A program made the translations under genes and the position numbers. The notes under the pieces were generated by a model. The model was not told where the DNA came from. It ran no database searches and worked only from the letters and a program-made list of their open reading frames with translations. A stretch of 64,000 bases of DNA. Origin: an uncultured Phocaeicola sp. (GTDB lineage: Bacteria; Bacteroidota; Bacteroidia; Bacteroidales; Bacteroidaceae). The DNA is taken from contig CALUJE010000011.1 of assembly GCA_944320885.1 (NCBI GenBank), positions 20,313 through 84,312 of the forward strand. The letters run 5' to 3'. Shown piece by piece: positions 19,481 to 28,122 of this stretch (position 1 is the first letter of the stretch; every line of letters starts with the position of its first letter).

Positions 19481-20134
19481 CTACTCCACAATCACCCCAT
19501 CCTTCATATGAATAGTACGATCAGTCAGGCGGGCCAGTTCTTCGTCGTGAGTGACGATGACAAATGTCTGTCCGTACGTATCGCGCAAATGGAAGAACAG
19601 TTCGTGCAGTTCTGTCTTGTTTTGGGTATCGAGACTACCCGACGGCTCATCGGCCAGGATAACGGCCGGATTGTTGACCAACGCACGTGCCACGGCCACC
19701 CGCTGCTTTTCGCCTCCCGAAAGTTCGTTGGGCTTGTGCGATGCACGGTCTTCGAGGCCCATAAAACTCAGGAGTTCACGCGCCCGCTCTTCGGCCTTGC
19801 GTTGTGACATGCCGGCTATGAATGCCGGAATCATAATGTTTTCAAGGGCTGTGAATTCCGGGAGCAGCTGATGAAACTGAAAGACAAATCCTACATGGCG
19901 GTTACGGAAACGGGAAAGCTCCTTTTCTTTCAGCTTATTGACCTCTATACCGTCTACTATCAGTTTTCCGGCATCGGGTTTGTCAAGCGTTCCCATTATC
20001 TGAAGCAACGTTGTCTTGCCGGCTCCACTGGGACCGACAATGCTCACCACTTCTTTCTCGGCAATAGAAAGGTCTATCCCTTTCAATACCTCCAGAGCTC
20101 CGAAGCTCTTTCTTATTCCTTGCAATTCAATCAT
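19481..20134 (-). CDS. lolD: ABC transporter ATP-binding protein, LolD-like
   Basis: A 217-aa ATPase. The start at 20134 ([20 protein letters not shown]) is chosen because it overlaps the tcdA stop as ATGA. Walker A is [12 protein letters not shown], the signature is [15 protein letters not shown] and Walker B is [12 protein letters not shown], with the switch His in VTHDEE. The [20 protein letters not shown] segment is typical of LolD/MacB-type ATPases, which power lipoprotein release from the inner membrane. No membrane partner is adjacent, as is common in Bacteroides, so LolD proper is likely but not proven. Its 3' end is the right copy of the direct repeat that brackets the CRISPR-Cas segment. 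Confidence 0.88.
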   Translation of the reverse strand: MIELQGIRKSFGALEVLKGIDLSIAEKEVVSIVGPSGAGKTTLLQIMGTLDKPDAGKLIVDGIEVNKLKEKELSRFRNRHVGFVFQFHQLLPEFTALENIMIPAFIAGMSQRKAEERARELLSFMGLEDRASHKPNELSGGEKQRVAVARALVNNPAVILADEPSGSLDTQNKTELHELFFHLRDTYGQTFVIVTHDEELARLTDRTIHMKDGVIVE

Positions 20135-20844
20135 AGATGTTCTATTACGTATTGTGCCAGATAGCAACCGAAAACGGCTGGCATGTAACTTACGGTTCCG
20201 GCAGTAGATTTCTTGTTTTTCTCGTTATCGACCAGCAGAATGGCGTTCGTATCGGCCTGTTCGGTGCTGAACACTACCGGCAACTTGCGTTTGGGACCCA
20301 TCTTCTGCAGGCGTTTGCGTACGGCCTTGCTCAGGCCACAATGATAAGTGTCCCAGAGGTCGGCAAACTGAATCTTGCTCAAATCGTGCTTGGCTCCGGC
20401 TCCCATGCTCGAAACGATGGGGATATGCCTTTTCCATGCCTCGGATATGAGTGTACATTTCGGGGTGATGGTATCGATAGCGTCGACAATAAAGCTGAAT
20501 TTCTCACTGTCGAGCAGTTGCGGTATGTCTTCCTCGGTCAGATATGCGGCCCTGGCCTCAACCTGAAGCTCCGGATTGATGTCGCGGAAACGGTCGGCCA
20601 GAATCTTTACCTTAGGCTGTCCGAGTGTGGAATGCATGGCGGGCAGCTGACGGTTCAGGTTGGTAATCTGCACTTCATCGGCATCTACCAGCGTAAGGCG
20701 GCCTACTCCTGCCCTGCAAATCATTTCGGCGGCATAAGCGCCCACACCTCCGGTACCTACAACCAGCACATGGGCATCGTGCAGACGTTTCATCTTTTCA
20801 GCTCCGAAGAGCAGTTCCGTGCGTTGTAACCAGTGTTCTGCCAT
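20131..20844 (-). CDS. tcdA: tRNA threonylcarbamoyladenosine dehydratase
   Basis: A 237-aa E1-like ThiF-fold enzyme that converts t6A37 of tRNA to its cyclic form using ATP. The nucleotide-binding loop is [38 protein letters not shown] carries the conserved Asp and Arg; [13 protein letters not shown] and [14 protein letters not shown] are TcdA/CsdL signatures. A single late cysteine region ([18 protein letters not shown]) fits TcdA. Its start follows the antiporter stop with no gap and its stop overlaps lolD by 4 bp, so the three genes are translationally coupled. Confidence 0.9.
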   Translation of the reverse strand: MAEHWLQRTELLFGAEKMKRLHDAHVLVVGTGGVGAYAAEMICRAGVGRLTLVDADEVQITNLNRQLPAMHSTLGQPKVKILADRFRDINPELQVEARAAYLTEEDIPQLLDSEKFSFIVDAIDTITPKCTLISEAWKRHIPIVSSMGAGAKHDLSKIQFADLWDTYHCGLSKAVRKRLQKMGPKRKLPVVFSTEQADTNAILLVDNEKNKKSTAGTVSYMPAVFGCYLAQYVIEHL

Positions 20845-22983
20845 TTAATTCTTCTTAAACCATTTGTAAAACCAGTTTTCTACCGCATCATACATTTGCG
20901 TCGGGTCATTATGATGACGGTTCTCAACGAAAGTAAGCTCCTGCATGTCATCGCCATACTCGTCTGGATAGATAATCAGCAGACTGTTGTTGAAGAAGTA
21001 GCGGGTTATCTGCGCGGGAAGTTTCTCGAACGATGACTGGTAAGAGATGGAACCCTTACGTGCCGATACGACTACAAACAGATGGTCATAGCTTACCTGC
21101 CCGGTAAGAATGAGCAAATCGTCCCAACTCTCAAGCATCTGATACTCCACATTCTCGGCTCCTTCATGCTGTACGATGCTTTTGATATATTTCAGGCTTT
21201 CTGTCGTTGCGAAAATCATCATCCGGCATCCCAGCGAGCGGCTCAGCCTGCACAGCTGTGTCACCCATTTACTGAAACCGGACTCGTATTCGGCCTTTTC
21301 AGGAACGGCCACCACGATGCGGCGCAAGGTGTTGACTGGCATCAGCAACTTGGCAATCATGATTTGCCGGTGGGTTCCCTTCAACAGGGCTTCGGTTCTG
21401 GAACCGAAGAACGAATCCATCAGATTGGTTTTCCGGTGCAATCCTATCACAAGGTCGGTTATATCGTTTTCCTTCATGGTGTGCAGGATTCCCTGTGCCA
21501 CATTCAGGTCATAGCGCAAGAAGGTTTTCGCTTCCGTATCGGAGGCCGAAGCCTGAATGGATATACGCTCCAGATTGCGTTTGGCTCTTATTTCCTTCAA
21601 CTCCGAATTGCCATTGTCGTCAACCACGCTCAAGGCGAATATTTCCTTCTTCTGCTTGGGCGACTTAATCATCAGCGCCATATCGACCAGTCCTTCGATG
21701 TTTTCAGGATTGGCAACCGGAATCATGATTCGCTCATTCTGTCTGTTTTTCTTTTCGGTGATTTCTTCCTGATGCTCCATCGTTACCAGCTTGCGTGCGG
21801 CACGCTCGGTTGCTATGGAACTGATGATGCAGGTAAACAGAATCATCACGACCGTACCGTTGAGCACATCGTCGTTAAGCAGGCGTTCACCGTTTTCAAG
21901 AATAATGTTATGACCGATGAGTACGGCAGCCAGCGTGGCTGCAGCCTGCGCGTTGCTCAGTCCGAAAATGAGTCCTCTGTCGGCCTTTGTCATGTGATAG
22001 GATTTCTGGGTAATCCATGCGGCCAGCCATTTGCTCAGAGTGGCTATGACGGTCATCACGATGGCTACCTTCAACGCCGTTCCTTCAGAAAAGAGGCAAC
22101 GCACGTCAATAATCATACCTACACCTATCAGGAAATATGGAATAAACAGGGCATTACCCACAAACTCCAGACGGTTCATCAACGGAGAAACATGAGGCAC
22201 ATAGCGGTTAAGCACCAGTCCGGCGAGAAACGCTCCGAGAATACCTTCCATTCCGACAATCTCCATCAGGCCTGCACCCAGGAACACCATCGCCAGAACG
22301 AAGATAAACTGCATTACATTATCGTCATATTTTCTGAAAAACCAACGGCACAGACGGGGCATTACAAGAATGATGAGCAGGCAGAGCAAACAGACCTTCA
22401 CCACCAGCAATACCCAATAAAGTCCGTTTACGCCCTCACCCTTATACATACCGCCTATCACGGCCAGCACAATCAGGGCAAGCACTACGGTCACAGCCGT
22501 TCCGCCAATGCTTATGCTCACACTGCTGTTACGGTTCAGTCCGTAACGGCTCACTATAGGATAGGCTATCAGCGTATGGCTGGCATACATACTGGCCAGC
22601 AATACCGAAGTGACAAAACTGTAGTCGAGCAGTGTCATGCTGCTCCAGATACCCAGTCCCATCGGAATAAAGAATGTCCACAAACCGAATACCAGTCCCT
22701 TTGTACGGTTCTTCTTGAAATCGTCCATATCCATCTCCAGACCGGCCAGAAACATGATATAAAGCAATCCCACTTTTCCGAAAAGTTCAAAACTGCTGTC
22801 GCGCTCAAGAATATTGAAACCGTGCTCGCCTACTACTACACCGGCCAGAATCATTCCGATAATATGGGGAATGCGAAGACGGCCCAACAGAATAGGCGCA
22901 AACAATATGATACAGAGAACCAGAAAGAATATCCACGTAGGATCGGTTATCGGCAAATAATTCGTCAAGTCTAAGGCATTCAT
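20845..22983 (-). CDS. CPA2-type cation:proton antiporter with cytoplasmic stress-like domain
   Basis: A 712-aa protein. Residues about 15-400 contain roughly 12 membrane helices of the Na+/H+ exchanger fold: RIPHIIGMILAGVVVGEHGF and LFLAGLEMDMDDFKK near the start, and GLIFGLSNAQAAATLAAVLI later. The C-terminal half (about 420-700) is soluble and resembles one or two universal-stress-like domains (RIMIPVANPENIEGLVDMAL, LRRIVVAVPEKAEYE). The family exchanges Na+ or K+ for protons across the inner membrane; the ion is not decided by sequence. It is the first gene of the antiporter-tcdA-lolD operon. Confidence 0.87.
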   Translation of the reverse strand: MNALDLTNYLPITDPTWIFFLVLCIILFAPILLGRLRIPHIIGMILAGVVVGEHGFNILERDSSFELFGKVGLLYIMFLAGLEMDMDDFKKNRTKGLVFGLWTFFIPMGLGIWSSMTLLDYSFVTSVLLASMYASHTLIAYPIVSRYGLNRNSSVSISIGGTAVTVVLALIVLAVIGGMYKGEGVNGLYWVLLVVKVCLLCLLIILVMPRLCRWFFRKYDDNVMQFIFVLAMVFLGAGLMEIVGMEGILGAFLAGLVLNRYVPHVSPLMNRLEFVGNALFIPYFLIGVGMIIDVRCLFSEGTALKVAIVMTVIATLSKWLAAWITQKSYHMTKADRGLIFGLSNAQAAATLAAVLIGHNIILENGERLLNDDVLNGTVVMILFTCIISSIATERAARKLVTMEHQEEITEKKNRQNERIMIPVANPENIEGLVDMALMIKSPKQKKEIFALSVVDDNGNSELKEIRAKRNLERISIQASASDTEAKTFLRYDLNVAQGILHTMKENDITDLVIGLHRKTNLMDSFFGSRTEALLKGTHRQIMIAKLLMPVNTLRRIVVAVPEKAEYESGFSKWVTQLCRLSRSLGCRMMIFATTESLKYIKSIVQHEGAENVEYQMLESWDDLLILTGQVSYDHLFVVVSARKGSISYQSSFEKLPAQITRYFFNNSLLIIYPDEYGDDMQELTFVENRHHNDPTQMYDAVENWFYKWFKKN

Positions 22984-23060
22984 AATACGTACTCATTAAA
23001 TTCTTTTGCAAAATAACTAAAAAGAATTCAATTTATATGCTCTTATACACCAAAATGTTA

Positions 23061-23068
23061 TAATTTTG
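23061..23068 (+). promoter_or_regulatory. -7 box of asd
   Basis: TAATTTTG fits TAnnTTTG and lies 61 bp upstream of the asd ATG. No clear -33 element is seen. Confidence 0.5.
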
Positions 23069-23129
23069 CAGGCGATTATATCAATATGAAAATACGAATA
23101 AACAATTTTATTAATTAAGACGAAAAAAG

Positions 23130-24140
23130 ATGAAAGTAGCTATTGTTGGTGCGAGCGGAGCTGTAGGACAAGAGTTCCTTCGCGTACTCGAAGAGAGAAA
23201 TTTTCCGGTTGACGAACTGGTATTGTTTGGTTCTCCACGCAGTGCAGGTACTAAATATACCTTCTGCGGTAAAGAGTATGAAGTTAAACTTCTTCAACAT
23301 AACGATGACTTTAAAGGGGTTGACATTGCTTTCACTTCTGCCGGCGCAGGAACTTCTAAAGAGTATGCCGAAACCATTACCAAGTATGGAGCGGTAATGA
23401 TTGACAACTCAAGCGCTTTCCGTATGGACAGCGATGTACCTTTGGTGGTTCCCGAAGTTAATGCAGCTGATGCACTGGAGCGTCCGCGCGGAATCATTGC
23501 AAACCCGAACTGTACTACCATACAGATGGTAGTAGCACTGAAAGCCATCGAAAACCTTTCACACATAAAACGCGTGCACGTAGCCACTTATCAGGCTGCC
23601 AGCGGTGCCGGAGCTGCCGCCATGCAGGAGTTGCACGAACAATACCGTCAGGTTTTGGCCGGCGAACCGGTAAAGGTTGAAAAATTCGCTTACCAGTTGG
23701 CTTACAACCTTATCCCGCAAATTGACGTATTTACCGACAACGGATATACCAAAGAAGAGATGAAGATGTTTAACGAAACACGCAAAATCATGCACTCTGA
23801 CATCAAGACAAGTGCAACCTGCGTACGTGTGCCGGCTCTCCGCTCACACTCTGAAAGCATCTGGGTTGAAACTGAACGCCCCATCTCGGTAGAAGAAGCG
23901 CGCGAAGCCTTTGCCAAAGGCGAAGGACTGGTACTGATGGACGAACCGGAAAACAAGGTTTACCCCATGCCGCTGTTCCTTGCCGGAAAAGACCCTGTAT
24001 ACGTAGGCCGTATCCGCAAAGACCTGACCGACGAGAACGGACTCACCTTCTGGATTGTAGGCGACCAGATTAAAAAAGGCGCTGCACTGAATGCCGTTCA
24101 GATTGCAGAATACCTTATCAAGGTAGGAAACATCAAGTAA
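23130..24140 (+). CDS. asd: Aspartate-semialdehyde dehydrogenase
   Basis: A 336-aa NADPH-dependent enzyme that reduces aspartyl phosphate to aspartate semialdehyde, the branch point to lysine/diaminopimelate, threonine and methionine. The N-terminal nucleotide motif is [18 protein letters not shown]. The catalytic Cys128 lies in NPNCTTIQ, and the later active-site region is [18 protein letters not shown]. Length is normal. It has its own promoter and terminator, so it is monocistronic. Confidence 0.96.
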   Translation: MKVAIVGASGAVGQEFLRVLEERNFPVDELVLFGSPRSAGTKYTFCGKEYEVKLLQHNDDFKGVDIAFTSAGAGTSKEYAETITKYGAVMIDNSSAFRMDSDVPLVVPEVNAADALERPRGIIANPNCTTIQMVVALKAIENLSHIKRVHVATYQAASGAGAAAMQELHEQYRQVLAGEPVKVEKFAYQLAYNLIPQIDVFTDNGYTKEEMKMFNETRKIMHSDIKTSATCVRVPALRSHSESIWVETERPISVEEAREAFAKGEGLVLMDEPENKVYPMPLFLAGKDPVYVGRIRKDLTDENGLTFWIVGDQIKKGAALNAVQIAEYLIKVGNIK

Positions 24141-24160
24141 GAATAACAAGACTCCTTATA

Positions 24161-24200
24161 AAAGCCGGATGAACGAACCTGTTTGCCCGGCTTTCTTTTT
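24161..24200 (+). terminator. Terminator after asd
   Basis: AAAGCCGG (24161-24168) pairs with CCGGCTTT (24187-24194), followed by CTTTTTAT. It begins 20 bp after the asd stop. Confidence 0.75.
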
Positions 24201-24242
24201 ATCTGCCCCTCCTGTTTTCTCATCCCTATATCCCCACTTTAT

Positions 24243-24352
24243 TGAGCCTTAACTCCCAGCATGCTGAGCCTTAACTCCCAGCATGCTGAGCCTTAACTCC
24301 CAGCGCGCTGAGCCTTGGTTGCCAGCACGGTGAGCCTTGGTCGCCAATAAGC
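24243..24352. repeat. Five tandem 22-bp repeats between asd and the ABC operon
   Basis: Five consecutive units of 22 bp, each beginning TGAGCCTT. Units 1 and 2 are identical (TGAGCCTTAACTCCCAGC, then ATGC), unit 3 differs by two bases, and units 4 and 5 drift further. No gene is present in 24141-24550; that gap holds the asd terminator, this array and the GntR operator region. The role of the array is unknown. Confidence 0.85.
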
Positions 24353-24492
24353 CGGATATTATTCCAATATATTACACTGATATACAGAGACAAAGACGTA
24401 ACAGTATTCATCCTGCGTTTTCTGCTAACTTTAAAAGAAGTTAAATGCAAGTCTCCTTCTGAACAATTTAAAGGAAAAACAAATACTTTAGC

Positions 24493-24516
24493 AGTGTAAT
24501 ATTAAACTATTACACT
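24493..24516. promoter_or_regulatory. Palindromic operator for the GntR-type regulator
   Basis: AGTGTAATA (24493-24501), six spacer bases, TATTACACT (24508-24516): a perfect 9-bp inverted repeat 34 bp upstream of the ABC operon. A further half-site TATTACACT occurs at 24370-24378. The form matches operators of YtrA-type GntR regulators, and such a regulator is the last gene of the operon (27727). Autoregulation by repression is inferred. Confidence 0.7.
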
Positions 24517-24550
24517 AAAACAGATATCAATTCTTTAAAACCATACGATT

Positions 24551-25387
24551 ATGATAGACATTCAAAACGTAACATTCGGTTACCAGCGCGCAGTAAGAAT
24601 ATTTGAAGACTTTTCACTAAAACTTAAACCGGGCTGCATCTACGGACTGCTTGGAAAAAACGGAACCGGAAAATCAACCCTTCTCTATCTGATAACCGGA
24701 CTGCTGAGAGCGCAACAGGGTAAAGTTACTTTCGACGGAAACGACGTCGCACGGAGACTCCCCGAAACCTTGCAGGAGATGTTTCTTATCCCTGAAGAGG
24801 TGACACTGCCCAACGTAAACATCAGGCAATATGCCCGCATGTACGGCCCGTTCTATCCGAAGTTCAGTAGCGAGCAACTGGACAACTATCTGAAAGAATT
24901 TGAAGTTGACCCGCAAGCAAAACTCTCAGACCTCTCCATGGGACAGCGCAAGAAAGCGTATATCAGTTTTGCACTGGCCACCAACACGCGCTTCATATTT
25001 ATGGATGAACCGACCAACGGACTGGATATTCCTTCGAAAAGCCAGTTCCGCAAAATCGTAGCTTCGACCATGACCGACGAACGTAGCATCGTAATCTCAA
25101 CGCATCAGGTGCGCGACCTCGATTACCTGCTCGACCACCTGATTATCATTGACCAGAAACAACTGCTGCTGAACCGCTCAGTGAGCGATATCACCGAACG
25201 CCTCTGCTTCGACGAGCTCCGACCCAACGAGATGAGCGAAGGAGGTGTATTGTTCAGCATGCCGTCAATGAACGGAAACAGCATAATAAGCCGCAACGTA
25301 AACCATCGTGAAACTTCCATCAATCTGGAACTCTTTTTCAATGCCATGCTCGAAAAGACCGAGATGATGCAGGACATACTGAAATAA
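24551..25387 (+). CDS. ABC transporter ATP-binding protein of a GntR-controlled exporter
   Basis: A 278-aa ATPase with Walker A GKNGTGKSTLLY, signature LSMGQRKKAYISFAL and Walker B FIFMDEPTNGLD, then ISTHQVRDLDYLLDH with the switch His. It resembles the YtrB/BcrA-type ATPases that pair with small membrane subunits in peptide-antibiotic or envelope-stress exporters. The last 70 residues beyond the core (ERLCFDELRPNEMSEGGVLF onward) are an extension. It is the first gene of a five-gene operon with three membrane subunits and a GntR regulator. The substrate is unknown. Confidence 0.87.
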   Translation: MIDIQNVTFGYQRAVRIFEDFSLKLKPGCIYGLLGKNGTGKSTLLYLITGLLRAQQGKVTFDGNDVARRLPETLQEMFLIPEEVTLPNVNIRQYARMYGPFYPKFSSEQLDNYLKEFEVDPQAKLSDLSMGQRKKAYISFALATNTRFIFMDEPTNGLDIPSKSQFRKIVASTMTDERSIVISTHQVRDLDYLLDHLIIIDQKQLLLNRSVSDITERLCFDELRPNEMSEGGVLFSMPSMNGNSIISRNVNHRETSINLELFFNAMLEKTEMMQDILK

Positions 25388-25414
25388 AAACATCATTCAA
25401 AGAAACAGTGCGTT

Positions 25415-26164
25415 ATGAATACAAATTCCTTTAGTTTCAGACGGGTGGCGTGGCTCTTGAAAATAAACGGAACGTTTACTCTCAGGTCACACCTGCTATG
25501 GGTGGCATGTATTGTGGCAGCGGCCGTGGCGGTAAACCTACTGCTGCTGTATGAGGTGGAAAAGACATTCTATGTTCTGTTTGCCATCTTCTGCGCCTTA
25601 CCGCTCTTCAAGATTTATCCGGTCAAATACGGACTCAAATATCAGTCACTGCCCTGTTATCTGCTGATACCGGCGTCGAACAGTGAACGCTTCACTGTAC
25701 AGATGCTTCTGACTGTCGGCATCGGACTACTATATGCTTTCATCGGAATACTTCTTCTGTTCGGATGCAACCAGCTGCTGCACTCGTTTATCGACGGATA
25801 TCCGCTTATCGGCATAAACGGATTCTACGAGCCGCTGCACGATGCCTTATGCAAAGCCTTTCTGCTGCCGGACAGCCCGATGGCCGGGTGGTGTATCGCT
25901 CTCAATATCTGCTGGATTCTCGGATTTCTGATATGGATTCTGTGCCAATGGCCCGGTTTCTTTGTAATCGGCTTCATCGCATTTACTTATCTGTATGGTG
26001 ATGTCGTGTCATGGCTGCATACCAATACCGGATTACAGGATTTCTTTGCCGGACACTTTTACGTGGCCATCCTGCTATCCATAGCGGCATCCGCAATATT
26101 TTATACACTCACTTACCGTGCTTTCTGCAAGACTGAAATAAGAAGCTTGCGGAGAAGGGCATAA
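25415..26164 (+). CDS. Membrane subunit 1 of the ABC exporter
   Basis: A 249-aa protein with about six hydrophobic helices, for example LLWVACIVAAAVAVNLLLLY and LLTVGIGLLYAFIGILLLFG. The N-terminus MNTNSFSFRRVAWLLKINGT closely resembles that of the third membrane gene (MNTNSFNIQNVIRLTKNRI), so these subunits are paralogues. The motif LLIPASNSERFTVQMLLTV (polar residues before helix 3) recurs in all three as LPASTGEKF or IPASISEKF. It follows the ATPase after 27 bp. Confidence 0.75.
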   Translation: MNTNSFSFRRVAWLLKINGTFTLRSHLLWVACIVAAAVAVNLLLLYEVEKTFYVLFAIFCALPLFKIYPVKYGLKYQSLPCYLLIPASNSERFTVQMLLTVGIGLLYAFIGILLLFGCNQLLHSFIDGYPLIGINGFYEPLHDALCKAFLLPDSPMAGWCIALNICWILGFLIWILCQWPGFFVIGFIAFTYLYGDVVSWLHTNTGLQDFFAGHFYVAILLSIAASAIFYTLTYRAFCKTEIRSLRRRA

Positions 26165-26182
26165 ACCAAATTAACAAGCAGT

Positions 26183-26905
26183 ATGAACAGAAATGTACTC
26201 AACACAAGGCGTACAATCCGCCTCATCCGGAACCAGTTTACCGAAGACTGGAGCATGAATATGATAATCTACATAGCGGCACTTGTTGTATACATATTCA
26301 CCACCATCATAAACAGGCCCGACAATATAGAAGAGCTTATAAGTAAGGAATGGGCCACTTTGGCCATGTTTTTCTATTTCTTCTGCGCCACCTACTTTAC
26401 CGACAGTAACCGGAAAGCAGTCTGGTATCTGAATCTCCCCGCCAGCACAGGCGAGAAGTTTGCGGCACACATCGCATACTCCATACTGGCCTGCCTGCTG
26501 TTTTTTACGGTAACCATCCTCGCCGGCGAAGGAATCCGCCTGGCAGTATACGGTCTGCAGGGCATGCCGACTGATATGATGAGCTTCATGCCTGCTTTCG
26601 ACGTGTTCCCTTCAGGGTGGTTAATTGTCCTGGTATCCGTATTCGTCCTGTGGCTGGCTTCGGGTTTCCTGCTGGGAGGATATCTGTTTGAGAAGCTGAT
26701 GTTTCAAAAGGTTCTCATCACACACATCACTACGGTAGTCATCATCGGAGGTATTCTTTATCTCATTTATGGAAATACCGACCTTTCCAGTCTGACTGTT
26801 GCCGGAAACTGCATCAGCGTCCTGCTGACAATAAGTACGGTTGCCAATACTGCATGGGCTTACCGCCTGTTCAGACAATGCGAAATAGTAAAAACTGAAA
26901 AGTAA
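26183..26905 (+). CDS. Membrane subunit 2 of the ABC exporter
   Basis: A 240-aa membrane protein, paralogous to its two neighbours. It opens MNRNVLNTRRTIRLIRNQF, has the shared WYLNLPASTGEKFAAHIAY segment before helix 3, and about six helices in all (for example ILACLLFFTVTILAGEG and LVSVFVLWLASGFLLGGYLF). It lies 18 bp after subunit 1. No substrate-binding feature is visible. Confidence 0.72.
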   Translation: MNRNVLNTRRTIRLIRNQFTEDWSMNMIIYIAALVVYIFTTIINRPDNIEELISKEWATLAMFFYFFCATYFTDSNRKAVWYLNLPASTGEKFAAHIAYSILACLLFFTVTILAGEGIRLAVYGLQGMPTDMMSFMPAFDVFPSGWLIVLVSVFVLWLASGFLLGGYLFEKLMFQKVLITHITTVVIIGGILYLIYGNTDLSSLTVAGNCISVLLTISTVANTAWAYRLFRQCEIVKTEK

Positions 26906-26925
26906 ACCATAACACGAATATAAAC

Positions 26926-27720
26926 ATGAACACAAACAGTTTCAACATACAAAATGTGATTCGGCTTACCAAGAACAGAATCATCGAGAGCAAAAGGAAG
27001 CTTTTGCTTCAGGCACTGCTTTACTACGGAATTATTCTCTGTATCGGGTTCTTTTGGCTGTCGATAACCAATAACGACCTGCCATATATAATCATGTATA
27101 CAGGATTCCTGATTTTCTTCTTTGCTGTAAACACGGCCAGCTTCTTTGCCAACATTCTGGAAGACATACAAACCAAAGAGAGTAACTGCTTCTATTTCAT
27201 GATACCCGCCTCAATCAGTGAGAAGTTCGTCTCTCGTCTGGCTTTTGTCATTATAAAGTGCATCTTTTTATTGGGAATTACATTCATACTTGCAGAACTG
27301 ACTCGCTATATGCTCGACTTGTTGCTCGGCATGCCGAATTTCAATATCATCAAATGCTATTCACAGAGTCTGTCTGTCAATCAGAATCTTGTCATGAATA
27401 CCTATAATGTAATATTGAGCATCTGGATTCTCAGTACTTTTATACTAGGCGGATGCTGGTATCGGAAAAGACCTTTCGGAAAAGTTATCCTGTGGCATAT
27501 ACTGCTGTTCATGCTTATCATGATAATAGGAAAAAATCTGTTTTTTTACTTTATACAGGTAAACAGTGTATTCACTCAAGACGTAGCGGAACTTACAGAA
27601 GAATATGCAAGGCAAGGACAAAATATCGTTTCTGTAATAGAAATACTATTCACACTGTTATCCGTATTCAACATCTGGCTTTCATACCGGCTGTTCAAAC
27701 GCAGACAAATCATAAAATAA
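26926..27720 (+). CDS. Membrane subunit 3 of the ABC exporter
   Basis: A 264-aa membrane protein of the same paralogous group: start MNTNSFNIQNVIRLTKNR, shared segment FYFMIPASISEKFVSRLAF, and about six helices, including LLLQALLYYGIILCIGFFWL and LWHILLFMLIMIIGKNLFF. It ends 6 bp before the regulator gene. Three different membrane subunits with one ATPase suggest a hetero-oligomeric permease or alternative partners. Confidence 0.72.
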   Translation: MNTNSFNIQNVIRLTKNRIIESKRKLLLQALLYYGIILCIGFFWLSITNNDLPYIIMYTGFLIFFFAVNTASFFANILEDIQTKESNCFYFMIPASISEKFVSRLAFVIIKCIFLLGITFILAELTRYMLDLLLGMPNFNIIKCYSQSLSVNQNLVMNTYNVILSIWILSTFILGGCWYRKRPFGKVILWHILLFMLIMIIGKNLFFYFIQVNSVFTQDVAELTEEYARQGQNIVSVIEILFTLLSVFNIWLSYRLFKRRQIIK

Positions 27721-27726
27721 ACCGAC

Positions 27727-28083
27727 ATGATATTTAAGGAGAACAAACCCATATACCTGCAAATAGCAGAACGACTGTGCGATGAAATCATTCAGGGATG
27801 TTACGGAGAGGAAAGCCGTATACCTTCGGTACGCGAATATTCCGCAACACTCGAAGTGAACGTCAACACGGTGGTGCGCTCGTACGAATATCTGCAGAAC
27901 GCCAGCATCATCTACAACAAACGTGGACTGGGATATTTCGTCAAGGAAGGAGCCACACGGGCCATCATCGCACAACGCAAGAAAGAATTCATGAATGAGG
28001 AACTGCCGGAGTTCTTAAACAAGCTGAAACAACTGGACATCCCCATCGAAGAAATCGTGGAAAAGTATCACAGCATGGAATAA
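27727..28083 (+). CDS. GntR-family regulator (YtrA-type)
   Basis: A 118-aa regulator. Residues about 6-70 form the winged helix-turn-helix: IYLQIAERLCDEIIQG, then SRIPSVREYSATLEVNVNTV with the recognition helix and VRSYEYLQNASIIYNKRGLG for the wing. The C-terminal part is a short helical tail (about 45 residues), as in YtrA-type members, with no ligand domain. It closes the ABC operon and most likely binds the palindrome at 24493-24516. Confidence 0.88.
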   Translation: MIFKENKPIYLQIAERLCDEIIQGCYGEESRIPSVREYSATLEVNVNTVVRSYEYLQNASIIYNKRGLGYFVKEGATRAIIAQRKKEFMNEELPEFLNKLKQLDIPIEEIVEKYHSME

Positions 28084-28122
28084 GTTTTGTAACTTCGCAC
28101 GCACTTAACAGAAAGATACAGA

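Noticed and set aside
21082..22974. A 630-codon plus-strand open frame opposite the antiporter
   Set aside because: It is rich in His and Gln, has no family motifs and mirrors the antiporter codons; the minus-strand protein is clearly real.
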